A stretch of DNA of 5,956 nt, from assembly GCA_028696285.1 (NCBI GenBank), contig JAQVHJ010000164.1:1-5956 (forward strand), read 5' to 3'. This document shows, piece after piece, positions 1 through 5,956 of the stretch. This stretch comes from a bacterium (GTDB taxonomy: Bacteria; AUK180; JAQVHJ01). The notes under the pieces were generated by a model. That model did no database searches. It had not been told where the DNA came from and was given only the letters and a program-made list of their open reading frames with translations. The first letter of the stretch is position 1. Each line of letters starts with the position of its first letter. Both the position numbers and the translations under genes were made by a program.

Positions 1-485
1 CACTTCTCTGTATCGGCCTTCTCATATTTTTGAAAGAAATCCCTAGTTGCGTTTGATACTGCAATCACTTTACTGCATTTCTTCATAGATTTTCTATCGA
101 AATAAATCCAGAGGCTGCCTGCTTTTCTGAAGTCATCCGTATTATGTTTTGTTGAAATCACGACAGGAACACCTGCTTTTTTTGCAGCAAATACCCCGTA
201 AATATCCGCTCTGTATAAATGAGTATGAACAATCTCGGGTTTCTCTTCTCTTAAATATTTAATGAGAGTTCTGTAAGTTTTATATGAAAATCTCCCGGTC
301 ATATTAAATTTCTTTACAGGTATCTTCCTTGAAGTATATCTTTCAAGAAGCGGTGCATCTCCGGTAAAATAGATAACCTCAACATCATAATCACGATTCA
401 CTCCTTCCGCGAGATCTGCCAAAATCATCTCAGCTCCGCCGATGTTTAATTCTGATATTATATATTTAATTTTTTTCTTTGCCAT
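1..485 (-). CDS. GT4-type glycosyltransferase, N-terminal part (cut by window edge)
   Basis: Only the first 161 residues are present; the gene runs off the left edge. My reading of the minus strand from the ATG at 485 is open to the edge. The N-terminus is the acceptor-side Rossmann half of a GT-B fold, family 4-like glycosyltransferase: a first beta strand (residues 6-11), the glycine-rich loop NIGGAE (14-19), then EIVHTHLYRADIYG (84-97), VPVVISTKHN (106-115) and SKVIAVSNATRDF (138-150). These motifs are typical of this family. The C-terminal nucleotide-sugar-binding half with the E-x7-E motif is off-window, so donor and acceptor cannot be named. The start follows the stop of the upstream O-antigen ligase-family gene by 3 nt. 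There is no good Shine-Dalgarno (only AAGAG directly against the ATG), so translational coupling is likely. The context suggests a cytoplasmic, membrane-associated enzyme building a surface glycan. The family call is firm; the specific role is unknown. Confidence 0.88.
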   Translation of the reverse strand, partial: MAKKKIKYIISELNIGGAEMILADLAEGVNRDYDVEVIYFTGDAPLLERYTSRKIPVKKFNMTGRFSYKTYRTLIKYLREEKPEIVHTHLYRADIYGVFAAKKAGVPVVISTKHNTDDFRKAGSLWIYFDRKSMKKCSKVIAVSNATRDFFQKYEKADTEK

Positions 486-488
486 CTC

Positions 489-2507
489 TTATTCAGAAGG
501 TTTTCTTAAATAGTTCTCAAGCTCAACATCAATCTCCAATAATTGTCTTTCATAATTATTAAGATTCTCAGCGCCGCTGAATTTTTTATTAATTTCCATA
601 CCCTTGTCAAACGCTTCTCGTCCTGCCTTATCATTACCCAACTCCCTCTGAACAACAGCTTTTAACAGGTATGCATTAATATAATTCTCCTCATATTCGA
701 TTGCCTTGTCAAGTTCATTAATTGCATTCTTGTACTGTTTAATTTTAAAATAGAATTTAGCAAGCTGATACCGGTACAAAACCAAAGACGGTTCGCATTT
801 TATTGCCTGCTTATAATAATCAATTGCCTGGTTCCTTTCCTTGTTTGCATCCTGATTATTAATTTTCTTTAAAAAATAAAACCTTTCAAAAAAGTATGCT
901 AAATTAAATGGGATCATACCGGATATTTTATTATATCTCATTGAAAATTCGAACTCATCAATGGTATTAACAAATAAGGATTCTGACGGTTCCCTGAAAA
1001 ATCTTTCCATATAAGTAAGACCTAATAATCTGTGCGCTTCAGCATCAAAATGATTAAAGTGTGTTGATAACAGAAGCTTCTCCTGGGCTTTATCATAATT
1101 CCCAAGAGCAAGAAGCTGCTTCCCCCTCTCTCTGAGATTCACCCCGATGAATTCATTGATTATAATAACATTAAACAGCACTAAAATAAGCATGATTAAA
1201 ACGAGTAACTGTTTCTCCCCGCCATATTTAAATGTTTCTCCGTAATTCTTCTCGCGGAGTAAAATCGCGATATATAACATCAGCGATGTATAAACCCCCG
1301 GAATTCTGAGATTGAAATCAACCAGGGCATGAATACATAACCCTATTATTGATGCAAGAAGAACATAATCAAAAACATCATATTTCTTCCTTGCTATAAT
1401 TATCTTAATTAAAATCCAGCCCATTAACAAAAACATAAAAACAAATCCCACAATACCGTTCTCAACCAGTATCTGCATATAATCATTGTGTGCTTGCTTT
1501 GCTATCATCCGGAAATTTGCTGCCCCGCCTGTTACAGGAAACTTGAAATGTTCTGCAACATCCTCGTATGTTCCCGACCCGTAACCGAATATAGGCTTCT
1601 GCAGGAACATTTTGAAACTTGCCTGATTAATATCAAGCCGTTTATAAATATACGGATCAACTTCCTTCCCGCCTAAAACTTTTGTCTTTAACGGATTCGG
1701 AATAATAAAAAACAGTATAAGGAAAATCGGGATAAATATGAGATAAAACCTTTTTCTTGAAAGTAAAATTAATGCAATCGCTGATATAAAAAATGCAATT
1801 ATCCCACCCCTGCTTCCGGAGAGGAAAATTGCAGTAAACATTAAGATATTATTTAGCCATAGAATTACCTTTGCAAACTTTGTTAACTGCCTTGTAAAAA
1901 TAATTATGATCGACAATAAAATAATCGGAAATAAAAAATCAACCATAAAATTCGGATTGAAGAATGTTCCTGCAGTTCCCGCTATTCCAAGCGCTTTTTG
2001 AATTACATGAGTAAACGAACTCGGGGGCTGGAAAAATTCAGCATTAACTTCAGCAAATCCTGTTATCTTCTGAATTATTACGAGTGTTGCCTGGAAAAAT
2101 CCGCAGAAAATAAGAACCTTAAAAATTCTGAACCGGTAATCTTCCCAATTCATCACTAACAAACTGAAAAATATCAGGGCTGAAAAAAATAGGTGGAAGA
2201 ATGAACTCTGACTTGAAAACCTGTTTACAGAAACAGCGAAGAATTGAAAAATCAGGTAAGCAAAAAATAAAATTACCCAAACAAAATAAATGAGATTCCT
2301 TTTAAAATGAAAAATTAAATCCCCGTTAGTCAATATATTTCTAAAAGTTAAAAATGCAATTACAGAGATCAGCAGCAATCTTATTAAATTTCCCGTTGGT
2401 CCCAAACCACCGTAGAACAGGGTTGAGATAAATATTAGCGCTGCGATTAAAAGGAAAATAATTATCTCGCGAACTGTATCATTATTATTCGATTCCAAGT
2501 TTTTCAT
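489..2507 (-). CDS. O-antigen ligase/polymerase (Wzy_C family) membrane protein with C-terminal TPR repeats
   Basis: A 672-residue protein. I see about 12-13 hydrophobic segments between residues 14 and 450, a pattern typical of WaaL/Wzy/PglL enzymes. These move lipid-linked glycans onto lipid A core, a growing polymer or protein on the outer face of the inner membrane. Family-like motifs are GTFFNPNF (180-187), SGSRGG (230-235), KPIFGYGSGTY (304-314) and QAHNDYMQILVENGIVG (338-354). The His-Asn-Asp at 340-342 lies in the large extracytoplasmic loop, where the family carries conserved functional residues. From about residue 456 the protein becomes soluble and helical, with TPR-like repeats at about 460-500 and 555-643. 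I chose the ATG at 2507 because GGAGGAG lies 4 nt upstream. The frame is open 17 residues further, to an ATG at 2558, but that stretch is Arg-rich, lies wholly inside the upstream gene and would precede the first membrane helix awkwardly. Ligase, polymerase and protein O-oligosaccharyltransferase cannot be told apart from sequence alone. Confidence 0.88.
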   Translation of the reverse strand: MKNLESNNNDTVREIIIFLLIAALIFISTLFYGGLGPTGNLIRLLLISVIAFLTFRNILTNGDLIFHFKRNLIYFVWVILFFAYLIFQFFAVSVNRFSSQSSFFHLFFSALIFFSLLVMNWEDYRFRIFKVLIFCGFFQATLVIIQKITGFAEVNAEFFQPPSSFTHVIQKALGIAGTAGTFFNPNFMVDFLFPIILLSIIIIFTRQLTKFAKVILWLNNILMFTAIFLSGSRGGIIAFFISAIALILLSRKRFYLIFIPIFLILFFIIPNPLKTKVLGGKEVDPYIYKRLDINQASFKMFLQKPIFGYGSGTYEDVAEHFKFPVTGGAANFRMIAKQAHNDYMQILVENGIVGFVFMFLLMGWILIKIIIARKKYDVFDYVLLASIIGLCIHALVDFNLRIPGVYTSLMLYIAILLREKNYGETFKYGGEKQLLVLIMLILVLFNVIIINEFIGVNLRERGKQLLALGNYDKAQEKLLLSTHFNHFDAEAHRLLGLTYMERFFREPSESLFVNTIDEFEFSMRYNKISGMIPFNLAYFFERFYFLKKINNQDANKERNQAIDYYKQAIKCEPSLVLYRYQLAKFYFKIKQYKNAINELDKAIEYEENYINAYLLKAVVQRELGNDKAGREAFDKGMEINKKFSGAENLNNYERQLLEIDVELENYLRKPSE

Positions 2508-4407
2508 TGATCTCCTCCAGCTCCGTGAGCAGAGTTTTATCATTCGGCGTAAATTCAAGCCCTTTAATAATCACATCTCTTGCATTTTCATATTCACCAA
2601 ACCTCTTTAATAACCGTATAACTTCTATCCTGTACACCAGTTTCCTCGGATACTTCTCCATTGCAAAAGAATATTCTGAAAGCGCTTTTCTATTCTCTCC
2701 GACAATCTCCCAGGCTCTTCCGAGATCAGCAGATAAGTACGGAATACATTCGGCTCTGGCAACTGCCTCGGTTCTGTATTCAATTATTGTTTTTATAGTT
2801 CCATAATCTTTTTTCCCGATAAAATATTTAATCTCATAACAATCGGCAAGGGAGGAATAGAACCTGAAATCCCGGGGGAATAACGATTTGCCCTTGTTCA
2901 ATTTTTTAATGGGAAGATCTATACCATTGACTTGTATGCTCTTTAAACTCATTAGTTTTAACGCTTGTTTAAAATTTATCTCTGAAAAGAAGATCCTTGA
3001 ACTAATATAAATGAAGAAGAATAAGAAGGCTATTGCGAAATATCTGAATGTTTTAAATTTCTTCGTCGGACTAATCCTGTAATGTAATATCTCCTGTGCA
3101 TAATCGAGAGCTTCGTTATACCCGGTTATATAACCGTCTTCAGTTCTTTTCTCAATCAGATATAATGCCCTTCCTATCTCCGGGCCTTCTTCATACCCGA
3201 GCTCGAGAAGATCATTCCCGGTAACTAAAGCAGGCGATTCAATATATCTTGAATTTTTATATTCATCATAAATCTCCTGACAATAAATAATAAAATCCTC
3301 CGGCTCCCCTTCCTCCGGGAGATGTTCCGATTCAAAAACAATTAATGAAAATAAAATCAGCTGTTTTAAATCATCACCAAAAATTTTAAATAACCTTGTA
3401 ATCTTATAGAGTGACGGAGTATTTTTATGGTAGATTTGAATTATTTCATTACGGTACGGCCCTATCTTTGAAACAGGCCCTTTTATTTGTATCGGGATAT
3501 TTAACGGCTTAAGGTACTCGGAAATATATGAAAAATACTTTTTCAATTCCTTCATCTCCGTAACTGAACCTGAATTATATTTATTTATGAAATCAAAGAA
3601 AACGGTAAATCGCACAGAAGCTTTCTCATCGGAAGAAAAGGTAAACTCAAAAGGATTATTATTAAGATATTTTTCTAATATTTCAAGATTAAGAAATATC
3701 TTCTCGCTTTTAAGTACTGTCTTATCATTAACAAGTAATTCAGAGAAGATCTCTTCTGTTATTCCCATTTCTGTCATTAATTTAAATGATAGTATGAATC
3801 CCTTTCCGGCAAATAATTCTTTAAGTTCAAACCCTATCCTCTCGAGAGCAGTTTCATTAATCTTTTTTCTATGCTTCTTGATTAAGTCCAATGACCTTTC
3901 ATCAGGTGTGAACTCGGGAAATCTTGAAAGCATTCTAAAAAACCGTAAGATTCTAATCGGGTCCGAGACCACGGAATCTTCGGAATTGAAAGCTAATCTT
4001 TTTTGAAGAATATCATCAAGGCCTTTTAACGGATCAATTAATCCTGCATCAGATAATCTTACAGCAATTGAGTTTACTGTTAAATCTCTCTTTATCAGAT
4101 TTTCTTCAATTGACTCCTGAAATTCAGTCAGATCAATAATTCCCCACTCCGTTGATATACGGTATGTCTTCTCAACATGTGTTTTTCCCAATAAGAACGG
4201 TTCTTTCCCGAATTGCTTCTTTAAAACCTTAAATACATTATCAGACTCAGACGGCGGGAATGTGAAGTCAAAATCATTTGACGGCTTTGCCATCAATAAA
4301 GAAGGAAGGAATCCTCCGACTAAATAAACCTCCAAGCCCGAGAATAATTCCTGAAACTTGGTAATCTTTGGTTCTTCCTTCAGACGCTGTGAAATTATTT
4401 CCGTCAT
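2485..4407 (-). CDS. cca: Class II CCA-adding enzyme/poly(A) polymerase-like nucleotidyltransferase fused to a membrane helix and TPR tail
   Basis: A 640-residue protein. Residues 1 to about 445 match the class II tRNA nucleotidyltransferase/poly(A) polymerase family, which adds CCA or A residues to RNA 3' ends. Visible motifs: LVGG (29-32) followed by the metal-binding DFD (45-47); IDLTEF (91-96), carrying the probable third carboxylate; KRDLTVNSIA (106-115); LIDPLKGLDDI (123-133); the base-recognition segment SDPIRILRF (148-156), with Asp149 and Arg152; and ETALERIGFELKELF (185-199). The region around 394-440 (VTGNDLLELG, then an EALDYA-like helix) resembles the usual C-terminal domain. Unusually, Arg-Asp of the GGxVRD motif is replaced by Pro35-Ser36, and Gln97 sits where an Arg usually ends the third-carboxylate motif. 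A second half then follows in frame: a transmembrane helix at about 454-474 and TPR-like repeats to the end. Typical family members are about 400-480 residues and soluble. The start has AAGGA 6 nt upstream. It is 12 nt after ftsY and overlaps the next gene by 23 nt. Family assignment is strong; actual CCA-adding activity is uncertain. Confidence 0.85.
   Translation of the reverse strand: MTEIISQRLKEEPKITKFQELFSGLEVYLVGGFLPSLLMAKPSNDFDFTFPPSESDNVFKVLKKQFGKEPFLLGKTHVEKTYRISTEWGIIDLTEFQESIEENLIKRDLTVNSIAVRLSDAGLIDPLKGLDDILQKRLAFNSEDSVVSDPIRILRFFRMLSRFPEFTPDERSLDLIKKHRKKINETALERIGFELKELFAGKGFILSFKLMTEMGITEEIFSELLVNDKTVLKSEKIFLNLEILEKYLNNNPFEFTFSSDEKASVRFTVFFDFINKYNSGSVTEMKELKKYFSYISEYLKPLNIPIQIKGPVSKIGPYRNEIIQIYHKNTPSLYKITRLFKIFGDDLKQLILFSLIVFESEHLPEEGEPEDFIIYCQEIYDEYKNSRYIESPALVTGNDLLELGYEEGPEIGRALYLIEKRTEDGYITGYNEALDYAQEILHYRISPTKKFKTFRYFAIAFLFFFIYISSRIFFSEINFKQALKLMSLKSIQVNGIDLPIKKLNKGKSLFPRDFRFYSSLADCYEIKYFIGKKDYGTIKTIIEYRTEAVARAECIPYLSADLGRAWEIVGENRKALSEYSFAMEKYPRKLVYRIEVIRLLKRFGEYENARDVIIKGLEFTPNDKTLLTELEEINEKLGIE
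2488..3069 (-). other. Membrane helix plus TPR-like C-terminal extension of the nucleotidyltransferase
   Basis: This is the part of the nucleotidyltransferase gene coding for residues 447-640. It starts with the basic stretch KKFKTFRYF, then a hydrophobic helix at about 454-474. By the positive-inside rule this places the catalytic half in the cytoplasm and the tail outside. Helical repeats follow: about 561-587 (DLGRAWEIVGENRKALSEYS onward) and 589-621 (IRLLKRFGEYENARDVIIKG region) show TPR-type spacing of small and aromatic residues. No methionine codon lies between residues 286 and 485, so a separate ATG-initiated gene including the helix is not possible, though a GTG or TTG start is not excluded. 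The tail has no recognisable catalytic motif. TPRs usually mediate protein-protein contacts. Confidence 0.7.
2512..2518 (-). promoter_or_regulatory. Strong ribosome binding site deciding the start of the O-antigen ligase-family gene
   Basis: On the minus strand GGAGGAG (2518-2512) lies 4 nt before the ATG at 2507; the GGAGG core is 6 nt from it. This is near-ideal Shine-Dalgarno spacing. It sits inside the last codons of the nucleotidyltransferase gene and selects the ATG at 2507 over the ATG at 2558. Confidence 0.85.
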
Positions 4408-4413
4408 CTCATT

Positions 4414-4418
4414 TCCTT
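4414..4418 (-). promoter_or_regulatory. Ribosome binding site of the nucleotidyltransferase gene
   Basis: AAGGA on the minus strand lies 6 nt before the ATG at 4407, within the 12-nt gap after the ftsY stop codon. It supports this start and reinitiation from ftsY. Confidence 0.75.
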
Positions 4419-4419
4419 A

Positions 4420-5406
4420 TTAGATGAATGAATTAATAAATTCATCCGGATGAAATTCCTTTAAACTATCGATCTTCTCTCCTAACCCGACAAAAACAAC
4501 GGGAATTTTCAGGGATTCCATAATAGACAGGACAGCTCCGCCTTTTGCCGTGCCATCGAGTTTTGAGAGGATAATACCCGTAACCCTAAAATTCTTATAA
4601 AATATTTCTGCTTGCTGAAGCGCGTTCTGCCCCGTATTCGCATCAATAACTAAAATTGTTTCGTCAGGATCACGGGCCCAGGTCTTATTAATAACCCTGT
4701 AAACCTTCTCCAGCTGACGAATTAAATTATCCTTATTATGCAGCCGCCCAGCAGTATCTATAATCAAATGGTCATAATCCTTAATCTTAAACGATTCAAT
4801 GGAATCGTAGACAACCGCACCCGGATCTGCCCCGGGTGTCTGTGAAATTACCTTCACTCCTGCGCGCTCTCCCCAAACTTTCAACTGCTCATCAGCTGCA
4901 GCTCTGTATGTATCCGCAGCGGAAAGAAGGACACGCTTCCCGTTCTCCTTAAGGTAATATGCAAGTTTCCCAATCGTTGTTGTCTTCCCGACACCATTCA
5001 CACCGAGAACCAGAATAATCTTCTTACCCTGCCCGATAAAATCCGACTTCCGCTCCGCTCCCTTCATTATTTCCAAAAGCCTGCTGCGTATGAGAGCAAT
5101 TACCTGATCTTTCTCTTCTAATTTTTTATCATGTATTTCTTTCTGAATGGTTTCAAGCAGTCTCTCCGTAAATGCAGGGCCGGCATCCGATTCAAGAAAA
5201 ATGCTGCGAAGCTCTTCTATTAAAATTTCACGCCAATTTCCCTTGCTGAAAACAGAGATGATCTTATTCTTAAATGAATCGGTTATCCTTTGAAGCTTGA
5301 CATCTCCGGAAGTGTAGATTTGTGATTTTTTCCTCGACCGGTTAAGAATAAAAAGAAAAACAACAACTACTGCAAGACATCCGGCCAGTATGTAAAAATA
5401 ATTCAT
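4420..5406 (-). CDS. ftsY: Signal recognition particle receptor FtsY, with N-terminal membrane anchor
   Basis: A 328-residue SRP-type GTPase. FtsY docks the SRP-ribosome-nascent chain complex at the inner membrane and, with Ffh, hydrolyses GTP as the chain passes to SecYEG. Domains in order: a hydrophobic helix at residues 3-21 followed by basic RSRKK (23-27); the N helical bundle at about 45-118, including LIEELRSIFLESDAG; and the G domain with P-loop GVNGVGKTT (135-143), ADTYRAAADEQL (164-175, the family insertion region), DTAGR (217-221), SKLDGTAKGG (281-290; SKLD stands for the usual TKLD guanine-specificity motif) and the closing GLGEKIDSLKEF (307-318). The highly acidic A domain of E. 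coli FtsY is absent; the anchor replaces it. A polar, very short N-terminus and the following basic cluster predict an N-out helix with the NG domain in the cytoplasm. The start is 3 nt after the smc stop, with GGAG 8 nt upstream inside smc. The smc-ftsY order is common in bacteria. Identity is very secure. Confidence 0.97.
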   Translation of the reverse strand: MNYFYILAGCLAVVVVFLFILNRSRKKSQIYTSGDVKLQRITDSFKNKIISVFSKGNWREILIEELRSIFLESDAGPAFTERLLETIQKEIHDKKLEEKDQVIALIRSRLLEIMKGAERKSDFIGQGKKIILVLGVNGVGKTTTIGKLAYYLKENGKRVLLSAADTYRAAADEQLKVWGERAGVKVISQTPGADPGAVVYDSIESFKIKDYDHLIIDTAGRLHNKDNLIRQLEKVYRVINKTWARDPDETILVIDANTGQNALQQAEIFYKNFRVTGIILSKLDGTAKGGAVLSIMESLKIPVVFVGLGEKIDSLKEFHPDEFINSFI

Positions 5407-5409
5407 CAG

Positions 5410-5956
5410 CTATTCTCCGGATTGCGCTGTTATCAGTTTTCCATCCTCTGAAAATTTCGCGGAGATAATCTTTGAAACGCCAATCTCCTCCATTGTTACG
5501 CCGTAAATGGCATCAGAAAATTCCATTGTCCTCTTATTATGCGTGATGATGATGAATTGAGTCTTATCAGAAAACTCCCTTAACAATGAAAAGAACCGCT
5601 CTATATTTGCATCATCCAGAGCTGCATCAACCTCATCAAGGAGACAGAACGGACTCGGCTTGATCATGAAGATAGCCAGAACAAGCGAAGCAGCTGTAAG
5701 TGCCTTCTCACCACCGGAGAGAAGGTTGATTACCTTCGGCTGTTTACCTTTCGGCTTTACATAGATATCAATACCGCAATCAAGAACGTTCTCTTCATCA
5801 AGTAAATAGATATCCGCCTCGCCTTCTCCGAATAATTTCGTAAAGATATACTGGAAATTGGCTCTGATCTGATCAAAGGTCTCCATGAACTTTATTCTGG
5901 AATCATGGTCAACCTTCTTAATAATCTTTAAAATATTTTCACGGGAACCGATAAGG
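5410..5956 (-). CDS. smc: Chromosome partition/condensation ATPase SMC, C-terminal end (cut by window edge)
   Basis: The last 181 residues of SMC; the N-terminal half of the ATPase head, the coiled coils and the hinge lie beyond the right edge. The frame is open to the edge, so the methionine at 5886 is internal and not a start. The visible part is the C-terminal half of the ABC-type head: RANFQYIFTKLFGEGEADIY leading in, signature motif LSGGEKALTAA (5721-5689), Walker B plus D-loop FCLLDEVDAALDDAN (5649-5605) and the switch histidine in ITHNK (5547-5533). It ends with the family-typical YGVTMEEIGVSK. SMC dimers with ScpA and ScpB bind and hydrolyse ATP between two heads to fold and segregate the chromosome by loop extrusion. 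All catalytic residues expected in this half are intact. SMC is distinguished from RecN and SbcC by the LDEVDAALDDAN wording and by ftsY directly downstream. Nothing appears broken. Confidence 0.96.
   Translation of the reverse strand, partial: LIGSRENILKIIKKVDHDSRIKFMETFDQIRANFQYIFTKLFGEGEADIYLLDEENVLDCGIDIYVKPKGKQPKVINLLSGGEKALTAASLVLAIFMIKPSPFCLLDEVDAALDDANIERFFSLLREFSDKTQFIIITHNKRTMEFSDAIYGVTMEEIGVSKIISAKFSEDGKLITAQSGE
5415..5418 (-). promoter_or_regulatory. Ribosome binding site of ftsY, inside the end of smc
   Basis: GGAG on the minus strand, within the Ser-Gly-Glu codons that end smc, lies 8 nt before the ATG at 5406. It supports the ATG at 5406 as the start and hence the membrane-anchored N-terminus of FtsY. 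Confidence 0.65.

Noticed and set aside
1488..1676. 62-codon plus-strand open frame rich in Cys
   Set aside because: It is antisense to the conserved HND/GYGSGTY region of the O-antigen ligase-family gene, which explains the base composition. It has no ribosome site or recognisable domain.
2508..2558. Longer N-terminus for the O-antigen ligase-family protein (start at 2558)
   Set aside because: The extra 17 residues are Arg/Ser-rich and entirely overlap the upstream gene, and the strong ribosome site favours the ATG at 2507.
2507..2806. 99-codon plus-strand open frame
   Set aside because: It is antisense to the TPR tail of the nucleotidyltransferase, low-complexity Ser-rich, with no supporting signal.
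3587..4006. 139-codon plus-strand open frame
   Set aside because: It is a reverse-strand shadow of the nucleotidyltransferase catalytic region, Ser/Leu-rich as expected from antisense reading, with no family motif.
4818..4838. Perfect 7-bp inverted repeat (CACCCGG / CCGGGTG) with a 7-nt loop
   Set aside because: It lies within the conserved G domain of ftsY, has no T-run, and is explained by Gly/Pro/Asp codons in the GADPGA region. It is not a terminator or operator.
5884..5886. Methionine codon as a start for a short ABC-type protein
   Set aside because: The frame continues open to the window edge with SMC-like sequence upstream, so this Met is internal to SMC.

Overview
The window is about 6 kb of AT-rich bacterial DNA. 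It is filled almost completely by one co-directional run of genes, all on the minus strand. In transcription order (right to left) they are: the 3' end of smc (chromosome condensation ATPase), ftsY (signal recognition particle receptor), a class II CCA-adding/poly(A)-polymerase-type nucleotidyltransferase with an unusual membrane/TPR tail, a polytopic O-antigen ligase/polymerase-family protein with a periplasmic TPR tail, and the 5' end of a GT4-type glycosyltransferase. Both end genes are cut by the window edges.

Spacing is very tight: 3 nt between smc and ftsY, 12 nt between ftsY and the nucleotidyltransferase, a 23-nt overlap into the ligase, and 3 nt before the glycosyltransferase. I see no room for an intergenic promoter or terminator, no RNA gene, no mobile element, and no plus-strand gene that looks real. 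The layout fits a single operon with translational coupling. The promoter would lie upstream of smc, beyond the right edge, and the terminator beyond the left edge.

The organism is a bacterium that makes a surface polysaccharide or glycoconjugate. Low GC, AT-ending codons, and the habit of attaching TPR repeats to membrane proteins suggest the Bacteroidota/Chlorobiota/Ignavibacteriota group. Clear Shine-Dalgarno sequences (AAGGA, GGAGG) argue against typical Bacteroidia. This placement is a weak inference.

Functionally the run mixes core housekeeping (chromosome organisation, membrane targeting of nascent proteins, probable tRNA 3'-end processing) with envelope glycan assembly. The most notable feature is the nucleotidyltransferase. 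Its catalytic half has lost two normally conserved arginine-containing signatures. After the catalytic half it continues, in the same frame, into a transmembrane helix and TPR-like repeats predicted to lie outside the cytoplasm. The next gene also ends in TPR repeats predicted to lie outside the cytoplasm. FtsY is also atypical: it has an N-terminal transmembrane anchor in place of the usual acidic A domain.
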